Shown here: positions 42,372-50,886 of the stretch, in pieces
How positions within the stretch are numbered: position 1 is the first letter of the stretch
Layout: the number at the start of each line of letters is the position of its first letter
Source: Butyricicoccus pullicaecorum
Lineage (GTDB): Bacteria; Bacillota; Clostridia; Oscillospirales; Butyricicoccaceae
Assembly (NCBI GenBank): GCA_018366035.1
Contig: JAGZIW010000007.1
Location: forward strand, 1 to 64,000
Direction of reading: 5' to 3'
DNA: 64,000 bases
Translations under genes and position numbers: made by a program
Notes under the pieces: generated by a model
Told to the model about the DNA's origin: nothing
What the model saw: only the letters and a program-made list of their open reading frames with translations
Database searches by the model: none

Positions 42372-43377
42372 TGATATCGTCCTTTCCACCCTTTACGATG
42401 ATAATCTGCCCCTGCGCCTCCAGAGCACGAATGACATCAACAATACGCTGCTGTGCCTCTTCGACATCGCGAATACGGACATTGGTGATAACCTCGAGGT
42501 CGTCTCGAATGCTCTCTGCCATACGGCTTGACATATTGTTGAAAAGCTTTTGTGCAACCTCTTCGCCCGCAGTCTTGAGTGCCAATACCAAATCGGTCGA
42601 TTCGCAGTCGCGCAAGAAACGCTGTACCGAACGATCGTCCATCGTAATGATATCCTCGAACACAAACATGCGCTTGCGAATTTCCTGCGCGAGTTCGCCA
42701 TTCTCGACCTCCAAGCCCTCGAAAATAGACTTTTCGCTCGAACGGTCGACATTGTTCATGACGCTTGCCACATAGTCGATACCGCCAACCTTGGCATTGT
42801 CGTTCGAGAATACGGAGGTGAACTTCTTTTGCAATTCTTCCTCCAAGATCTTGATTGCCGAAGAAGATACGCTGTCCATCTCCGCAATGCTCTGTACGAC
42901 TGCAATCTGTACCTCCTCAGGCAGCTGCACAATGACGTCTGCCGCTTTATCTGGATCGATATAGGAAAGTACGATTGCAATGGTCTGCGGACGCTCGTAC
43001 TGCAATACAGAGAAGATATCCTTTGCTTCTGTCTTGCGCAGAAAAGAGAACGCCTGATTTTTTAGAGAACGGGTAATCTTTTCAAGCAGCTGATGCGCTG
43101 TCTGGTCTCCAAATGCCTTTTCCAGCACCGTGCGCGCGTATTCCATACCACCCACAGTAATTGCCTTGCGCGTCATACACAGCTGATAGAACTCTTCTAG
43201 GATTTCCTCTGTATCCTCCATGGAGAGATTGCCCAAGCGAGCAATCTCATAGGTGAGCTGCTCCACCTGTTCACTTGGCATATTTTGGTAGATACGAGAA
43301 GCCTTATCTACGCCCAACGCAACAACAACTGCCGCCGCTTTTTGTTCGAGCGGCATTTTTTTTGTTACTTCACTCAC
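42364..43377 (-). CDS. fliG: FliG motor switch protein
   Basis: A 337-residue FliG with the armadillo-like domains: 'KAAAVVVALGVDKASRIYQN' at the N-terminus, 'SFLRKTEAKDIFSVLQYERP' with the EHPQ-like turn (here YERPQT), and the C-terminal torque helix 'DRSVQRFLRDCESTDLVLAL'. It contacts MotA. The start is GTG, overlapping the fliF stop by 4 bases (GTGA). Confidence 0.97.
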   Translation of the reverse strand: MSEVTKKMPLEQKAAAVVVALGVDKASRIYQNMPSEQVEQLTYEIARLGNLSMEDTEEILEEFYQLCMTRKAITVGGMEYARTVLEKAFGDQTAHQLLEKITRSLKNQAFSFLRKTEAKDIFSVLQYERPQTIAIVLSYIDPDKAADVIVQLPEEVQIAVVQSIAEMDSVSSSAIKILEEELQKKFTSVFSNDNAKVGGIDYVASVMNNVDRSSEKSIFEGLEVENGELAQEIRKRMFVFEDIITMDDRSVQRFLRDCESTDLVLALKTAGEEVAQKLFNNMSSRMAESIRDDLEVITNVRIRDVEEAQQRIVDVIRALEAQGQIIIVKGGKDDIIA

Positions 43378-45026
43378 TCCTCGCTCCCCCCTCTTAACCA
43401 GCTGCTCAGCAAGTCAGCAGCCACTTCTGGGCTCTCCTCGGAGAACTTACGAATACTTTCTTTCAGCTCCATGCTCTTTTCATTTTGGATATTCAGCAGA
43501 TCCTTCTGCATATTTGCAAGCTCTGCCTGACGGGCAAACTCGGCTTCTACCGCTGCTCTGTCCAGCTCAGCCTGCTGTTCTGCAGCAAGCAGCGCACGCT
43601 TTTTGCGGCGGCGGCGTACAAACATGGATATAAGTATCACAATCAACAGGAACAGTGCAAATACTGCACCTGCGATTACCCACATCGGAACACCAAATAC
43701 CTTGCTCTGTGCCCACTCAAGGAACGCATTATTGGGCTCCTCTACCGGCTTTGCATTATAGAACGGCGATGCAGCAACAGAAATCTTTGTCTGTTCGTTT
43801 TCCGGTGGAATTCCGGCTGCACGTGCAACCAATTCTACGATCTGCGGCTGACTCAGCGCTCCATACCCATCGCTATTGATTGAAACAGCAACTGTAAGGT
43901 CCACAAGCTGCGGCGCATAGATTTCATTCTGTTCCTTTACTGTGTTCAGACTGAAATTGGTCTGCGTCTTATCGCTGGCATATGTATCATTGGCACCAAC
44001 AACACCATTATTTTGGTTTACATAGGTGTTGATGTCTGCATTTGACTGCGTACCAACCACGCCGCCAACCGCATTGGCCTCCTCATCAGGACGAATGACC
44101 TCCTGATTCTTTGCAATCTGATTGGGGATACCAGCGCCCGGAGGTGCACCCTCTGGAGATGCATAGGTTGTTGCCTCCTGCAATGTGCGTTTTACATCAA
44201 CGACACTCTTGACGCTGACACGAACATTGTCCTCTCCATAGAAGCCCTCCAGCACGTCCAGCACCTTACGGCGTGTTGTCTGTTCAATCTTCCGCTCGGT
44301 TTCGAGCTTGAGCTGTGTTGCCTTATCCTGTGCTGCGTCACCAGTATCCTCTGCGGAATAGAAATTTCCTTCTGTGTCAACGATGGAAATATTTTCTGTG
44401 AGCAGTCCCGGCACTGCACGTGCAACCAAATTCTGAATCGCACCAACCTGTGTGCTCTTCAAAACTGCATCTTCCTTGAGCGTAAGTGTAACAGATGCCT
44501 TTGCCGGCTCCAATTCCTTTGTATTGAGCACATATCTGTTGTCTTCCGCTGGTGTGATTGTAACAATCGCATCTCTTACCCCTTCAAAACAGCGTAAAGT
44601 TGCCTGAATACGGTCTTGCAGTTCATATAGCTTGAACTGCTCTTTTTCAAAGTCAGTTGACATCATACTGACATTGTCTGTAAAGACCTTATAGGTAAAT
44701 CCGCTTTTGGGGTAACCTTCTTGTAATAGCTTTGCTTTTAATTGTGGCTCCTGTTCCGTCAAAACCTCTATGGTTCCGCTTCCCTTATATCGATAAGGTG
44801 CACCATACTCATCTAATTTTCCTAAAATCGTAGTCGCTTCTTCTGTATTCAGGTCTGAAAAAAGCGTTGTGTAATCCGATGATTTGGCGCTGTTATACGC
44901 AACCAGTCCAATAATCAGTGCCAGTGCTGCTACCAGAACACCGACGATCAAAATCTTGGTTTTGCGGTTGAGCGCGCCTATTACGCTCTTTACCTTTTCC
45001 AGCGCAGCTGTCGCCCGCTCTTTCAC
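43374..45026 (-). CDS. fliF: FliF MS-ring protein
   Basis: About 550 residues: an N-terminal membrane helix (~22-44), periplasmic ring-building motifs including 'YTTLFSDLNTEEATTILGKL' and 'PKSGFTYKVFTDNVSMMSTD', a disordered loop, a second membrane helix (~435-460), and a C-terminal FliG-binding tail. I place the start at GTG 45026 since AGGGAGGG is 6-7 bases upstream; an upstream in-frame GTG (45053) would put that Shine-Dalgarno inside the gene. Confidence 0.95.
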   Translation of the reverse strand: MKERATAALEKVKSVIGALNRKTKILIVGVLVAALALIIGLVAYNSAKSSDYTTLFSDLNTEEATTILGKLDEYGAPYRYKGSGTIEVLTEQEPQLKAKLLQEGYPKSGFTYKVFTDNVSMMSTDFEKEQFKLYELQDRIQATLRCFEGVRDAIVTITPAEDNRYVLNTKELEPAKASVTLTLKEDAVLKSTQVGAIQNLVARAVPGLLTENISIVDTEGNFYSAEDTGDAAQDKATQLKLETERKIEQTTRRKVLDVLEGFYGEDNVRVSVKSVVDVKRTLQEATTYASPEGAPPGAGIPNQIAKNQEVIRPDEEANAVGGVVGTQSNADINTYVNQNNGVVGANDTYASDKTQTNFSLNTVKEQNEIYAPQLVDLTVAVSINSDGYGALSQPQIVELVARAAGIPPENEQTKISVAASPFYNAKPVEEPNNAFLEWAQSKVFGVPMWVIAGAVFALFLLIVILISMFVRRRRKKRALLAAEQQAELDRAAVEAEFARQAELANMQKDLLNIQNEKSMELKESIRKFSEESPEVAADLLSSWLRGGSEE

Positions 45027-45059
45027 CGCGTTCCCTCCCTTATTTTTGAGCACTTAAAC

Positions 45060-45365
45060 TTACAAATTGATTCGCATCAGCTCATTATAGGCGTCAAGTG
45101 CCCTGCTGCGCAGCTGAATCATGAGTTCACCTGCTGCGGCTGCTTTGCTGGCAGCGATGGTATAGCTATGAATATCATCAAGCTGACCGGTTGCCAACTG
45201 GTATTCTACGCGGGAAACCTCATCCTCAGTTTCTTTTACATTGTTGATCGCCTGTTGAAAGATATCCGCAAACATTCCTCCGGCAGGCTGTCTGGTTTGT
45301 TCTGTCTGATTAGGCGCAGAAAGCTCTGCCGCTGAACGAACCGGTACCATAGGTGTGATAAACAT
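45060..45365 (-). CDS. fliE: FliE MS-ring/rod adaptor
   Basis: A 101-residue FliE: 'FADIFQQAINNVKETEDEVS' and the C-terminal 'AAAGELMIQLRSRALDAYNE' are the family pattern. It links the MS ring and proximal rod and is an early export substrate. Normal length; 20 bases after flgC. Confidence 0.96.
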   Translation of the reverse strand: MFITPMVPVRSAAELSAPNQTEQTRQPAGGMFADIFQQAINNVKETEDEVSRVEYQLATGQLDDIHSYTIAASKAAAAGELMIQLRSRALDAYNELMRINL

Positions 45366-45385
45366 GGTCTACTTCTCCTTTTCCA

Positions 45386-45841
45386 TTATCTGCCAATCTC
45401 CAACGCAGAGGTTGCCATTCCCTTCAGCGCATTGAATACGGTTACATTTGCAGTATAGGCCTGTTGTGCTGCCATTGCATCAACAGTCTCTTTTACCAGA
45501 TCCACATTCGGAAGTCTTACATAACCATTTGCATCTGCATCTGGGTGGGACGGATCATAGATTTGCTTAAAATCGCTTGGATCTTCAACAATCTCGGTTA
45601 CACGGACACCACCCTCATCATTGTTTGGGGTCAATGCACGCCCTGCTGCGCGTGCCAGTGCTGCCTGAAAGCTTTCGCGTCCATCTTGTGCTTCAAACAC
45701 CACCATCTTGCGGCGATACGGTTCTCCACCCTCTGTGCGTGTTGTCTGCATATTGGTTACATTTTCAGAAATGACGTCAAGACGCAGCTGCTGCGCTGTC
45801 AGTCCGGAACCAACAACACTCATTGCACTCAAAAATGCCAT
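45386..45841 (-). CDS. flgC: FlgC proximal rod protein
   Basis: A 151-residue rod protein: 'SGLTAQQLRLDVISENVTNM' at the N-terminus (usually xxNIANxxT; here SENVTNMQT) and 'VDLVKETVDAMAAQQAYTAN' at the C-terminus. It has the usual 'DPSHPDADANGYVRLPNVD' loop. It follows flgB by 38 bases. Confidence 0.96.
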   Translation of the reverse strand: MAFLSAMSVVGSGLTAQQLRLDVISENVTNMQTTRTEGGEPYRRKMVVFEAQDGRESFQAALARAAGRALTPNNDEGGVRVTEIVEDPSDFKQIYDPSHPDADANGYVRLPNVDLVKETVDAMAAQQAYTANVTVFNALKGMATSALEIGR

Positions 45842-45879
45842 ACTCGTTCTCCTCCAAATTCAAAAAACAACCGTACAAA

Positions 45880-46275
45880 TCAACCACGAATCGCCGCACG
45901 CAGCCGGCTGATTTCGTCAGAAAACGCACGTGTTGTCAACTGATACTGAATATAGGTACGGGACAGCTCTACATTCTGCTCAGTAACATTCACACCGTTT
46001 CCATCCATGCGCGCTGTTTCATTCGCCTCGTGTGTAACGATATTACTGTCCAAAATTCCTTCCCGCATTGCCTTTCGTCCAACCGGTACCTGCCCCTCAT
46101 CTGCGCTTGCCTGTTCCAGCTTCTGGCGCAGCTCCTGTTCAAATGTAACATACTTTGCCTTATAGCCGGGTGTTTCTGCATTTGCCACATTATCTGCAAT
46201 GACAGACTGCTTTTTCCACAGGTAATTCATAGCCCGTTCAGTCATAAGCATTGTGTTCGATGTAAGAAACGACAA
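45880..46275 (-). CDS. flgB: FlgB proximal rod protein
   Basis: A 131-residue rod protein: 'SVIADNVANAETPGYKAKYV' and the C-terminal 'VELSRTYIQYQLTTRAFSDE'. It starts with TTG (46275) with the excellent Shine-Dalgarno AAAGGAGG 8 bases upstream. It is the first gene of the 26 kb early flagellar operon. Confidence 0.95.
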   Translation of the reverse strand: MSFLTSNTMLMTERAMNYLWKKQSVIADNVANAETPGYKAKYVTFEQELRQKLEQASADEGQVPVGRKAMREGILDSNIVTHEANETARMDGNGVNVTEQNVELSRTYIQYQLTTRAFSDEISRLRAAIRG

Positions 46276-46796
46276 TTGAAAAACCTCCTTTGTCCCCTAT
46301 TATGTAATACAGTGAAAGATCATCAAATCATAATTTGCTGTCAAATTTCGATTGTATATTTTTGCATATTTCTATAAAAACTTCTATCAAAAATTCCTCT
46401 GTCACCGCATCATGCGACAGATTCTACTATAATCTCTTATTATTTTACTCCATATAAAGCCTTTTGTCTAGAAAAAATAGCGCCTATATCATAAATTTTT
46501 CTTCTTTTATCTGACCCTTATCTTTTTCTTTCTTTATGATTATCATTTTTTAATTATTTTTTCTTTCTGCCACAATTTATATTTATTTTCACGTTTTTAC
46601 CGCATAATTTGCGTCCATGATGCAGCTATATCCAATTATGCTGTTTCATTTTTCGACAAAAAAAGACATGCAATATACTCTCGGTATACTGCATGTCTTT
46701 TTTTACAATTTTTCACATTTTTTACAAAAAAATCTATATTGTATCGTAAATTATATTTTATGATACAAAGCATCTTTGCAATATGCGACAAACCAA
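46276..46796. other. 521-base AT-rich gap upstream of flgB
   Basis: Non-coding region between the SLH gene and flgB. It should hold the promoter of the 26 kb operon. On the - strand a perfect TTGACA occurs (46339-46344) but no fitting -10 is placed 16-18 bases downstream. An imperfect palindrome CTGTC...GACAG (46399-46420) could be an operator. The region 46440-46620 is strikingly pyrimidine-rich on the + strand. The SLH gene terminator is at 46658-46704. I see no ORF or RNA gene. Confidence 0.6.
46658..46704 (-). terminator. Terminator after the SLH gene
   Basis: A long stem AAAAAAAGACATGCA.. (46658-46678) / ..TGCATGTCTTTTTTT (46684-46704), 21 bp with one A-C mismatch and a 5-base loop, with T-runs on both strands. 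It lies about 90 bases after the SLH gene stop and ahead of the flagellar operon. Confidence 0.9.
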
Positions 46797-48572
46797 TCAC
46801 GCGCGATACAATCCACGTGCTGCCGCTGTGACCTGATTATATGCCCAATATCCCGGCTTCATATCAGAAAACACCTGCCCTGCACTTGCAATCGCAGCCT
46901 CATCGGGCTGCCAACCCAACATTCGCAGCACCATATGCGCTGCTTCAGAGCGTGCAATCGGTGCATTCGGACGAAATGTTCCATCTGCATATCCACTGAT
47001 CCACCCCTGCTGTGTTCCATATGCAATTGCCATATAATACGCATTATCCGGACTTACATCAACATAATTACATGGAACCGTAGTTCTTCCATCAACAATC
47101 TGTGTGATCCAGTGTATGAACTCCCCACGTGTAATTTTTTCATTGGGGCGAAATGTCCCTCTCTTTTCTACTTCATACGCACCGATTCTCTCCAGTCTGC
47201 CCACTGCCGGTGCATACCAATCCGAAGCTTTGATATCCTCAAAGCTTGGCTGTACCTTGCTGGTATCCTGATAGCTGATCAAACGATCCAAAATTGCAGA
47301 TGCCTCTGCACGTGTGATAGCGGCCTCCGGCGTAATCGTTCCATTGCCGTTTCCCTGCAAAAATGCTTTCTTGACGGTGGGATTAAAAGAATCCGCCTTT
47401 GCCTGTACAGGAATAGCAGGCTTCTGCGTTACTGGGTTCGATGTCTGTGGTTTTTGCGGAATGGTTTCCGGCTTTTGGGGCTGTGTTGGCTTTTGCGGTG
47501 GTGTTGGCTTTGATGTGACTGGCGGTGTCGTTACCCCTGTCTGTCTGGAGCTTGCTGATACCGATACAGGGCTCGTGATTCCTGTTACAAACAGAATCAC
47601 TTCATTTCCATTTTGGCGCAGTCCATAGGTACGTCCGCCGACACTTACCTGCGTCACATTGGGCTGAAAGGTTTTGCTCTCTGTTCCAATCCGCAATGTG
47701 ATGCTTTGAATGGCATATCCAGACTGCGGCACGATACGAAAACTCACCTCACTGCCCTGCGGCACATTTGTCCCGCTCGGCGTCACAGTCACGCCAACAT
47801 CTCCATTGGTCAAAATCGTATACTGCGGCAAATTGCTGCCTGCATTGTCAGGCGGCTGCACACTTCCCTTAATAGACTCTGCCTTCACCTTGATACTTTG
47901 ACCAATATTGCGGATCGTCAATACACGGCTTCCATCTAAATTACTGGAAATATAATAGGCTCTGCCATTGATTCGAATGACGTTTTCATCAGGCTCGGCA
48001 GATACGCTCTTATCCTCAATCGTCATTGTAATGGTTCCAACCTGATACCCCGCATCTGGCTGGATTGTAATATTCACAGTATCTCCCAGCTTGGGCTTGG
48101 TTCCCGTGTCCGCTGTCATACGGATACCCCTTGCAGCAGACAGAGAGAGACGCACTTCCTCATCTTCCTCGTCCTCTCCGCTCTCGTCATCTCGTTTCTC
48201 TGTATACAGCGTAACACGATAATCGGATTCTACCACATTTATCCAAAGTGTGATTTTTCGTTTATTGATCTGTAATTCACAGCTGGTATCGCCGGACAGT
48301 TCTATCTCTTCGCCGTCCTCACTCACATAGTAGATCTCGTCCTCCTCACGATCTTCAATCTTGATTTCGTCTAACATATAATCCGGTTCAAGCTCAAATA
48401 CAATCTTGCTGTCATCTCCATCGTCTACCTTGCTTGGCTTGACATCTACCACGGTAGCTGTTTCTTCCTTATCAACGCGTGCATCAATTCGATAGGTAGA
48501 TGCCGCCTCTACCTGTGGAAGCAACCCGAACAGCAATGCCGCTGCAAGCAGCCCACTGAGTATTTTGCGCAT
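46797..48572 (-). CDS. Exported SLH-domain surface protein
   Basis: A 591-residue exported protein. A signal peptide (MRKILSGLLAAALLFGLL..VEA) is followed by an acidic beta-rich region (~25-360), a Pro/Thr/Lys-rich linker (~365-415), and three S-layer homology repeats (~425-590: 'GTFRPNEKITRGEFIHWI', 'GTFRPNAPIARSEAAHMV'). SLH repeats bind wall polymers. An acidic run 'DESGEDEEDEE' stands out. Start 48572 is chosen because AAGGAAAGGAAG precedes it and the signal peptide begins there. Probably cotranscribed with the FtsA-like gene 26 bases upstream. Confidence 0.88.
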   Translation of the reverse strand: MRKILSGLLAAALLFGLLPQVEAASTYRIDARVDKEETATVVDVKPSKVDDGDDSKIVFELEPDYMLDEIKIEDREEDEIYYVSEDGEEIELSGDTSCELQINKRKITLWINVVESDYRVTLYTEKRDDESGEDEEDEEVRLSLSAARGIRMTADTGTKPKLGDTVNITIQPDAGYQVGTITMTIEDKSVSAEPDENVIRINGRAYYISSNLDGSRVLTIRNIGQSIKVKAESIKGSVQPPDNAGSNLPQYTILTNGDVGVTVTPSGTNVPQGSEVSFRIVPQSGYAIQSITLRIGTESKTFQPNVTQVSVGGRTYGLRQNGNEVILFVTGITSPVSVSASSRQTGVTTPPVTSKPTPPQKPTQPQKPETIPQKPQTSNPVTQKPAIPVQAKADSFNPTVKKAFLQGNGNGTITPEAAITRAEASAILDRLISYQDTSKVQPSFEDIKASDWYAPAVGRLERIGAYEVEKRGTFRPNEKITRGEFIHWITQIVDGRTTVPCNYVDVSPDNAYYMAIAYGTQQGWISGYADGTFRPNAPIARSEAAHMVLRMLGWQPDEAAIASAGQVFSDMKPGYWAYNQVTAAARGLYRA

Positions 48573-48598
48573 TTGACTGCACTTCCTTTCCTTGTGTC

Positions 48599-50698
48599 TC
48601 AAAACTCTGTTATGCGGGGTCTTTCATAAATACGGACATAGTCACCAGAGCGCAGCCGCTGCTGAAAAGATGCTTCTTGTCCGTTGATTTCCAGACAAAC
48701 CTCCTGATTCAGATTTTGGAAATCAATTTCTGTGTGCTCCAGCAAATCCATAAGATAATAGACCGGACGCTCCCTTGTAACGGGAAGCTCCAAGGGACGA
48801 TCATTGAGCACAACAGAGAGTATGTCCGCTTGTCTATCAATTGTCTGCTCCTGCTGTTTTGCCTCCTGCATCACTGCAGGCTGTTGAACCTCCCTCTCCT
48901 GCACCGGCTGCGACTCATTGTCTTGACCGGCCTGCATAATGGCGCGGTCCCACTTCGCAGTTTCTCCATAAATAATCCTGTCCTCTGGTGCTAAGATTTC
49001 CTCCCCTCTGCAAGGCATGCCATTTCTCATAACCGGCATACCCTCTGCTCCATACGCCGCCAACAAGTCATCTATGGTATTTAAGCGAAGAGTATCTACC
49101 TCATCTCCACTGACAAGAGGCGTATCCCGCGGAACAAATTGACCATTTATCTGTGCAACAAGACCTATCGGCACCTGCTGCTCGGCAAGCCACACCGTCT
49201 CAGCTGAAAGTTCGGGAAGTACATCACAAAGTATCGGATTGGCATCTACACCGGAAATTGCCGGCGTAAAGCAGATATTGTCTCCAGCATGGACATGGTC
49301 AGAAAGCGCAGCTGCCTCTCCGTTTCGTGTCAGCTCTGCCGGACTGGACTGTGTTCCTCGAATCACACGCCGCTCCCCATTCAATGTAAAGGCAACACTC
49401 TGACCAGTTCGTCCAATGAAGTCCCGATAACGGTAGCCATTCATCATGAGCACATCTCGTATACTGAGTCGTTCGCTGCGAAATAAGTTTGCACGTTTGC
49501 CATTGAGCAAAATATGCAGTCCGTTTCCTGTCAGCTGTTGGGCAGCAGAGAGCGCAATGCCAAGCGGCGTTGCCAGATCCGGACTGGTAAGGTCACATAC
49601 CTCCTCATCTGTCCAGACCAGCTTACGCAAATTCGCACTGCCCACCGCTACACGGGAAGGCTCCATCTGCATTTCCTGCTCCACATACTCCCGAAGCTTT
49701 GTGAGCTGGCTGCCTCCGCCCACCAAAAACAATGCCGAGGGCGCACCGCCGTTGAGTGCGCGTACCCCTGCACAAATTTCCTGACATAGAACACGTGCAG
49801 ATTCTTCAGTCGCCTTCTCTGCCTCATCTGCAGAAATAGAATGTTCAATTCCAAGGATATCCTGAAATGTAACCTGCTCTCCTGAGCTGATTGCCAGTTT
49901 CACCTGTTCCGCAGTATCAAAATCCAGCAAATACTGTTTCATCAGGGTCTCGGTAATTTCATCTCCGGCAACGGTTGCCATTGTATAGCCCACAACACTG
50001 CCGCCTTGCGAGACAGCGATATCTGAAGTGCCTGCTCCAATGTCCACAAGCGCCAAATTCAGCAGTCGCAGCTGCGGCGGAATAATCAGATTCATCGCGG
50101 CAATTGGCTCAAGTGTCAGGCTTGCAACCTCCAAGCCCGCTTTGCGCATAGAGGTACACAGACTTTCCACAACCTCACTTGGCAAAAAGGTTGCAATAAC
50201 AGATGCCTTGATTTGCTTGCCTCGATGGTCTAACAGGGTCGTCATCGGATAATGATCGAGTTCATATCCAGTGACGGAATATCCGACCAAATAATAAAGG
50301 CGATCGCTTTCCTCTCCATTTTCATCAAATGCCTGTTCTGCTCGATTGATTGCCCCTGTTTCCAGACGTGCAATCAACTCGCGATCCAGCGTTTGCACAT
50401 CAGGCAAGATGATTTCATAGTCTGCACGCTGTGTTTTCAAGGAACGTCCGGCAGCGGCCACACAAACAGAATGCAGCGGTTGTCCAACCTTTTTTTCCAA
50501 GCGTTCTTTTACAGCCATTGCTGCTCCCGAAACCAAACTGATATCCTGAATCTGCCCATCTACCATGGCACGTGTCCCATGATCCTGCCGCTCAACCGCC
50601 AGCACATGCAGTCCATTCTTTTCTGCGTATCCCACAACACCAATGACACTGCGCGTACCAATATCCAGAGCAAAAATAAGCTCACGGTTCTCTGTCAT
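48599..50698 (-). CDS. Large FtsA-like actin-family ATPase
   Basis: A 699-residue protein. The first ~400 residues are an FtsA/actin-fold ATPase: phosphate-1 'ALDIGTRSVIGVVG', connect region, phosphate-2 'LVDIGAGTSDIAV' and adenosine motif 'LFLVGGGSQLTKL'. The last ~280 residues hold several short 'xNGx..L..GDxV' units ('AQINGQFVPRDTPLVSGDEV', 'EINGQEASFQQRLRSGDYV') that look like beta-grasp repeats, plus a Q/E-rich spacer. FtsA proper is ~420 residues. No FtsZ is nearby. A link to wall or surface assembly is suggested by the SLH gene downstream. Confidence 0.8.
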   Translation of the reverse strand: MTENRELIFALDIGTRSVIGVVGYAEKNGLHVLAVERQDHGTRAMVDGQIQDISLVSGAAMAVKERLEKKVGQPLHSVCVAAAGRSLKTQRADYEIILPDVQTLDRELIARLETGAINRAEQAFDENGEESDRLYYLVGYSVTGYELDHYPMTTLLDHRGKQIKASVIATFLPSEVVESLCTSMRKAGLEVASLTLEPIAAMNLIIPPQLRLLNLALVDIGAGTSDIAVSQGGSVVGYTMATVAGDEITETLMKQYLLDFDTAEQVKLAISSGEQVTFQDILGIEHSISADEAEKATEESARVLCQEICAGVRALNGGAPSALFLVGGGSQLTKLREYVEQEMQMEPSRVAVGSANLRKLVWTDEEVCDLTSPDLATPLGIALSAAQQLTGNGLHILLNGKRANLFRSERLSIRDVLMMNGYRYRDFIGRTGQSVAFTLNGERRVIRGTQSSPAELTRNGEAAALSDHVHAGDNICFTPAISGVDANPILCDVLPELSAETVWLAEQQVPIGLVAQINGQFVPRDTPLVSGDEVDTLRLNTIDDLLAAYGAEGMPVMRNGMPCRGEEILAPEDRIIYGETAKWDRAIMQAGQDNESQPVQEREVQQPAVMQEAKQQEQTIDRQADILSVVLNDRPLELPVTRERPVYYLMDLLEHTEIDFQNLNQEVCLEINGQEASFQQRLRSGDYVRIYERPRITEF

Positions 50699-50712
50699 AT
50701 TGATTCCTCCCT

Positions 50713-50728
50713 GCAAGCGATTTCTTGC
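50713..50728 (-). other. Small hairpin before the FtsA-like gene ribosome-binding site
   Basis: GCAAG / CTTGC with a 6-base loop, ending 2 bases before the Shine-Dalgarno AGGGAGG on the - strand. Too weak to be a terminator; it may modulate ribosome access. Confidence 0.35.
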
Positions 50729-50764
50729 GAGTCACCTGCCTGTGTATAGATTTCATTTATCCCT

Positions 50765-50773
50765 ATTATAGCA
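50765..50773 (-). promoter_or_regulatory. Extended -10 promoter of the FtsA-like/SLH operon
   Basis: On the - strand, TGCTATAAT is a perfect extended -10 (TGN-TATAAT) about 67 bases before the ATG at 50698. No good -35 is seen, which is acceptable for an extended -10. Confidence 0.5.
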
Positions 50774-50822
50774 TATAACTTGCAGGATTCAGCATAAAGT
50801 AACAAATTTTTTCTTATATCTT

Positions 50823-50862
50823 AGATGAAAAGACCTTCTGTTTCCAGAAGGTCTTTTCATCT
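50823..50862 (-). terminator. Hairpin terminator after fhs
   Basis: gatgaaaagaccttctg / cagaaggtcttttcatc, a 16-17 bp stem with a 4-base loop, lies 25 bases after the fhs stop. The T-run is inside the stem end (TCTTTTCATC), so efficiency is uncertain. Confidence 0.65.
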
Positions 50863-50886
50863 GCCACACAGGGCAGTCCGTTATTT

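Noticed and set aside
46339..46344. Perfect TTGACA upstream of flgB as operon promoter
   Set aside because: No acceptable -10 16-18 bases downstream (GATCTT at best).
46276..46620. c-di-GMP riboswitch in the flgB leader
   Set aside because: I looked for the conserved GEMM core in the leader and did not find it.
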